From Bacteroidia bacterium (GTDB taxonomy: Bacteria; Bacteroidota; Bacteroidia; Cytophagales; Cyclobacteriaceae), in NCBI GenBank assembly GCA_016650355.1, contig JAENVX010000186.1, positions 1 through 15,699 of the forward strand: a stretch of DNA of 15,699 nt. Direction: 5' to 3'. The notes under the pieces were generated by a model. The model saw only the letters and a program-made list of their open reading frames with translations. It ran no database searches and was not told the origin of the DNA. A program made the position numbers and the translations under genes. Positions 12,858-15,699 of this stretch are shown piece after piece (positions within the stretch are counted from its first letter, which is position 1; each line of letters starts with the position of its first letter).

Positions 12858-13850
12858 TTATTCCGGTAATGAAATTTCCAATACAATCGCTGAAGTGTGC
12901 GGTTGAAAAATACATGCTCCTACCATTGCCGGAATGAGCAGCACATCTCCGATATTAACCTCATACTTTGTGTTATTGCTTTCCAACTGACCATCGCCAT
13001 CGATGCACACTATAACACGCGGCTTTCCTTTTTCTCCTATATTGAACGGCAATTCTCCATTGAGCCGCCATAAACCAAAATGCTTACATAGGAAAAGCCT
13101 CTCCCGCAGTACCGGCTTAACCTCTTCTATTACTGGCGCAACCGGTCGTACTTCTCCTTGTTTAAAATTAATACAGGAAAGGGCCTGCTCAACTTGTAGT
13201 GGTCTTGGTTTACTTGTTTTAGCATCGACATGATTCCAGTCATACAAGCGGAAAGTTACATCGCTGTTCTCCTGGATCTCGAACACTACTACGTCGTTTC
13301 CCAACGAGTGAACTGTTCCGGCTGGAATAAAAATTCCGTCGCCGAGCTCCGGCGTAAAATAAGTGAGGTGATCAGCAACAGTTCCTTTTGTGAGTGCCTG
13401 CTGCAGATTGTCTGCATTAGTACCTTGTTTCAATCCTGCGTATATGCGGCTTTCTTTTCCTGCTTTCAGTACAACCCAGGCTTCCGTCTTACCAGTTTCG
13501 CCCGCCGGTAAAAGGTCGGTATTATCATCCTTTGGATGTACCTGCACCGAAAGCATTTTACTAACGTCAAGAAACTTAAGCAGAAGCGGAAATCTGTGGA
13601 AACGCCCGGCTAGTTTTCCCAGCAATTGTTCAGGAAACTGTTCCATCAATTGACTGATAGTCTGTCCTTTGAGAGGTCCATTAGCAACGTGACTAGTTTG
13701 GTCATCACGGTCGCTTAGTAACCAGGCTTCACCAATCGGACCGTCACCCGGTAGTGGCGCGGAGAGCAGTTCAGCCAAACGTCTTCCGCCCCAGAGCCGG
13801 TACTGATAAATCGGTTCAAATTTCAGAGGGTACAAATCTATTTGACTCAT
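12858..13850 (-). CDS. manA: Mannose-6-phosphate isomerase, class I (ManA)
   Basis: This 330-residue zinc enzyme interconverts mannose 6-phosphate and fructose 6-phosphate in the cytoplasm. The metal-binding residues are in place: Gln103 and His105 in KMLSVQVHPKDD, Glu123 in GKTEAWVVL, and His181 in IFIPAGTVHSLG. The following QENSDVTFRLYDWN holds the catalytic Arg201. The N-terminal YQYRLWGGRRLAELL and GEAWLLSD are also typical. The length matches the short, Bacillus-like type rather than the ~390-residue E. coli type. ATG at 13850 has AAAGGA eight bases upstream. It is 22 bases after the 61-residue membrane protein gene and 81 bases before the HAD gene. In this operon it links GH130/PMM products to Pgi. 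Confidence 0.96.
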   Translation of the reverse strand: MSQIDLYPLKFEPIYQYRLWGGRRLAELLSAPLPGDGPIGEAWLLSDRDDQTSHVANGPLKGQTISQLMEQFPEQLLGKLAGRFHRFPLLLKFLDVSKMLSVQVHPKDDNTDLLPAGETGKTEAWVVLKAGKESRIYAGLKQGTNADNLQQALTKGTVADHLTYFTPELGDGIFIPAGTVHSLGNDVVVFEIQENSDVTFRLYDWNHVDAKTSKPRPLQVEQALSCINFKQGEVRPVAPVIEEVKPVLRERLFLCKHFGLWRLNGELPFNIGEKGKPRVIVCIDGDGQLESNNTKYEVNIGDVLLIPAMVGACIFQPHTSAIVLEISLPE

Positions 13851-13872
13851 TGTATGTCCTTTTCATTTTTAA

Positions 13873-14058
13873 TTACGGGACTCTCTGCTGCACCTGGTTG
13901 TGAGGCCGCACGGATAAGTCATTCGTCTTTACATAGATTACCATCGCAACAAGCATCAATAAAATTGCAACCCAGAATTTCCAGTCGTGATGAGCTCGTT
14001 TCCAATATGGGGTTCCGTTTTTCTGGTTAGTTACATGTTGCGGGATATTTGATCTCAT
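13873..14058 (-). CDS. Small one-helix membrane protein, 61 residues, unknown function
   Basis: I do not recognise a family. The protein has a polar, basic N-terminal half (NQKNGTPYWKRAHHDWKFW), a single hydrophobic helix at about 28-43 (WVAILLMLVAMVIYVKT) and a short polar C-terminal tail. Basic residues before the helix suggest an N-in orientation in the inner membrane. ATG at 14058 follows AAAGGAAAG at good spacing, and its ATGA overlaps the stop of the 48-residue ORF upstream, so the two are probably translationally coupled. manA starts 22 bases downstream. Its place inside a sugar-phosphate operon gives no specific function. Confidence 0.72.
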   Translation of the reverse strand: MRSNIPQHVTNQKNGTPYWKRAHHDWKFWVAILLMLVAMVIYVKTNDLSVRPHNQVQQRVP

Positions 14059-14201
14059 ATTTCTTTCCTTTCAATTAAAGAATTGTATTCTTCACGGCGA
14101 GTAGCACGATTGTAAATAGCTCGATGATACAGTGCTCGATGTGCTGCCAACCCGTAGGTCGTCTCAACAACGATGTTTGAGTAAATGGTTTTATCGACCA
14201 T
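14055..14201 (-). CDS. Tiny ORF (48 residues) overlapping pgi and the next gene
   Basis: This is a short frame starting with ATG at 14201, inside the last codons of pgi, and ending at TGA 14055 within an ATGA overlap with the 61-residue gene. AAGGAAC lies at good spacing before the ATG, inside pgi. The peptide starts MVDKTIYSNIVVETTYGLAA and continues with an Arg/Tyr-rich helix (HRALYHRAIYNRATRREEYN). It has no membrane segment. I do not recognise a family. The ribosome binding site, the overlaps at both ends and a protein-like composition all argue for a real gene, while its small size and lack of a known match argue for caution. Confidence 0.55.
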   Translation of the reverse strand: MVDKTIYSNIVVETTYGLAAHRALYHRAIYNRATRREEYNSLIERKEI

Positions 14202-15699
14202 TCAAAAGTTCCTTGGATTTTAAATAGCACCGGATTAATGTGTTTGTTGAGCTATCATGCTTGAGTTGATTCTCTGTCACTGTCTCAAGTTCCGGGATGA
14301 TTCTCCCGGCAAGCGCTTTCCCAAGTTCGACTCCCCACTGGTCAAATGAATCAATGCCCCAAATTGTACCTTGAGTGAAAACACTGTGTTCATATAGTGC
14401 GATGAGCTTTCCCAATGACTCTGGAGTCAATCTATCCATTAGGATGATGCTTGACGGACGGTTGCCTTCGAAAATTTTGTGCGGCACAAGCCATTCCGGT
14501 ATACCTTCGGCTTTGATCTCCTGACGAGTTTTGCCAAATGCCAGCGCCTCTGCCTGTGCAAACACGTTAGCTAAAAGCAAGTCGTGGTGACGACCAATAG
14601 GATTAAGTGGTTGAAGAAAAGCGATAAAATCGCAAGGGATGAGTTTAGTCCCTTGATGAATTAATTGATAAAAAGAGTGCTGCCCATTAGTGCCAGGCTC
14701 ACCCCAATAAATAGGTCCGGTTTGGTAAGTTACTTCTGTCCCATCATGGGTGACGTGCTTACCGTTACTTTCCATTGTTAACTGCTGGAGGTAAGCCGGG
14801 AAACGTTTTAGGTACTGTTCATACGGCAGTACCGCATTGGTCTGTGTATCGAAAAAATTGTTGTACCAAATACCCAATAGTCCGATGAGTACCGGCAAGT
14901 TACGCTCAAACGGGGTAGTGCGGAAATGCTCGTCCATCTGGTGAAAGCCGTCGAGCATAGCGCGAAAATTTTCGGGACCAATGGCGATCATAGTCGAAAG
15001 TCCAATCGCCGAATCCATAGAGTAGCGCCCGCCGACCCAATCCCAAAATTCGAACATATTTGCTGTATCGATGCCGAACTTAGATACTTCATTGGCGTTG
15101 GTCGAGATTGCGACGAAATGCTTGGCAACGGCAGAGTGATGTTTCAAACTTTTGAGTGCCCAGTCCCGGGCCGTGTGCGCATTGGTCATTGTCTCGAGCG
15201 TTGTAAATGTTTTCGAAGAGATGATGAACAATGTTTCCTCGGCGTCAAGGTCACGTGTGGCTTCGGCGAAATCAGTACCGTCAATGTTGGAAACAAATCT
15301 GAAGGTTAGATTGCGTTGACTATAATGCCGCAATGCTTCGTACGCCATAACCGGACCTAAATCAGAACCGCCGATGCCGATATTGATGACATTGCGAATC
15401 GGTTTACCGGTGTGACTCTTCCACTTTCCACTACGAATCATATTGGAGAAGTTGGTCATCTTTTCGAGTACGGCATGAACATTAGGCACAACGTCTTCAC
15501 CATCCACGATAATGGATTGCTCTTTGGGCGTGCGAAGTGCCACATGCAGTACTGCCCGCTTCTCCGTGACGTTGATCTTCTCTCCCCGGAACATGGCTTC
15601 GATGCGAGCCCGCAATCCGGACTCTTCCGCTAATTGTAGAAGGAGCTTTAATGTCTCATCGGTAATGCGGTGCTTTGAATAATCAAAGTAGATGCCGAC
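14191..15699 (-). CDS. pgi: Glucose-6-phosphate isomerase, 5' end outside the window
   Basis: The enzyme interconverts glucose 6-phosphate and fructose 6-phosphate. The reading frame stays open to the window edge: codons before 15615 continue as GIYFDYSKHRITDETLKLL, which matches the N-terminal part of Pgi. About 47 residues and the true start are therefore missing (E. coli Pgi has 549 residues; 502 are visible here). A TTG at 15615 is not the start. Signatures seen are NIGIGGSDLGP, SSKTFTTLETMTNA, FEFWDWVGGRYS, MESNGKHVTHDG (catalytic Glu), GEPGTNGQHSFYQLIHQGT (catalytic His) and FDQWGVELGKALA (catalytic Lys). It closely resembles the proteobacterial/E. coli type along its length. The tiny ORF begins within its last codons, and manA follows shortly after. 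Confidence 0.97.
   Translation of the reverse strand, partial: VGIYFDYSKHRITDETLKLLLQLAEESGLRARIEAMFRGEKINVTEKRAVLHVALRTPKEQSIIVDGEDVVPNVHAVLEKMTNFSNMIRSGKWKSHTGKPIRNVINIGIGGSDLGPVMAYEALRHYSQRNLTFRFVSNIDGTDFAEATRDLDAEETLFIISSKTFTTLETMTNAHTARDWALKSLKHHSAVAKHFVAISTNANEVSKFGIDTANMFEFWDWVGGRYSMDSAIGLSTMIAIGPENFRAMLDGFHQMDEHFRTTPFERNLPVLIGLLGIWYNNFFDTQTNAVLPYEQYLKRFPAYLQQLTMESNGKHVTHDGTEVTYQTGPIYWGEPGTNGQHSFYQLIHQGTKLIPCDFIAFLQPLNPIGRHHDLLLANVFAQAEALAFGKTRQEIKAEGIPEWLVPHKIFEGNRPSSIILMDRLTPESLGKLIALYEHSVFTQGTIWGIDSFDQWGVELGKALAGRIIPELETVTENQLKHDSSTNTLIRCYLKSKELLNGR

Noticed and set aside
15615..15615. TTG at 15615 as the start of pgi
   Set aside because: The frame continues upstream to the window edge with clear Pgi sequence (GIYFDYSKHRITDETL), so the gene is cut by the window and does not begin here.

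Overview
The window looks like a chromosomal segment of an uncultured, moderately AT-rich Gram-negative bacterium, most likely of the Bacteroidota/Ignavibacteriota/Chlorobi (FCB) group. I infer this from the protein flavour (an sll1863-type stress lipoprotein, an lmo0937-type micro membrane protein, a SpoIIAA-like STAS protein, a P3A proton ATPase), the AT-rich spacers, and short GC-rich palindromes like those scattered through draft genomes of such lineages. The assignment is an inference with modest confidence. Every gene I can support is on the minus strand, so transcription runs from right to left.

Region 1 (1-1748) holds no ordinary gene. Its minus strand from about 1203 to 90 reads as a group II intron of about 1.1 kb. 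It has a GTGCG 5' end, a recognisable domain V hairpin, a domain VI stem with the usual GUGAAA element, and a 3' end in AT. It encodes no maturase/reverse transcriptase. The intron body is studded with GC-rich palindromes, and two of them sit on either side of the domain V hairpin. The rest (1204-1748) is AT-rich spacer with one doubtful Met-rich micro-ORF.

Region 2 (1749-4720) is a set of stress-type genes: a MscS-like channel, a relic of an NAD-dependent epimerase, a small hypothetical protein, an sll1863-like lipoprotein, a stand-alone CheB methylesterase domain, and a 49-residue lmo0937-family membrane protein too short for usual gene calling. The lipoprotein and the lmo0937 gene share a nearly identical 36-bp element (33 of 36 bases) 83 and 73 bp before their start codons. 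This suggests one regulator or sigma factor controls both.

Region 3 (5138-15699) is a tightly packed run of genes that looks like one long operon. In transcription order it holds: pgi (its first ~47 codons lie outside the window), a 48-codon ORF overlapping both neighbours, a 61-residue one-helix membrane protein, manA, a phosphomannomutase-like HAD-IIB protein, a GH130 mannoside phosphorylase-like protein, a SpoIIAA-like STAS protein, a P3A H+-ATPase, PPK2 and a CPA1 Na+/H+ antiporter. Two functional ideas fit this order. Mannose 1-phosphate from GH130 can flow through the HAD protein, ManA and Pgi into glycolysis. PPK2 can regenerate nucleotide triphosphates from polyphosphate for the H+ pump, whose gradient drives the antiporter.

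The most unusual protein is the H+-ATPase. Its long C-terminal tail carries two DUF2934-type segments separated by thirteen 8-residue Lys-Pro-Asp repeats, and its N-terminus has related repeats.
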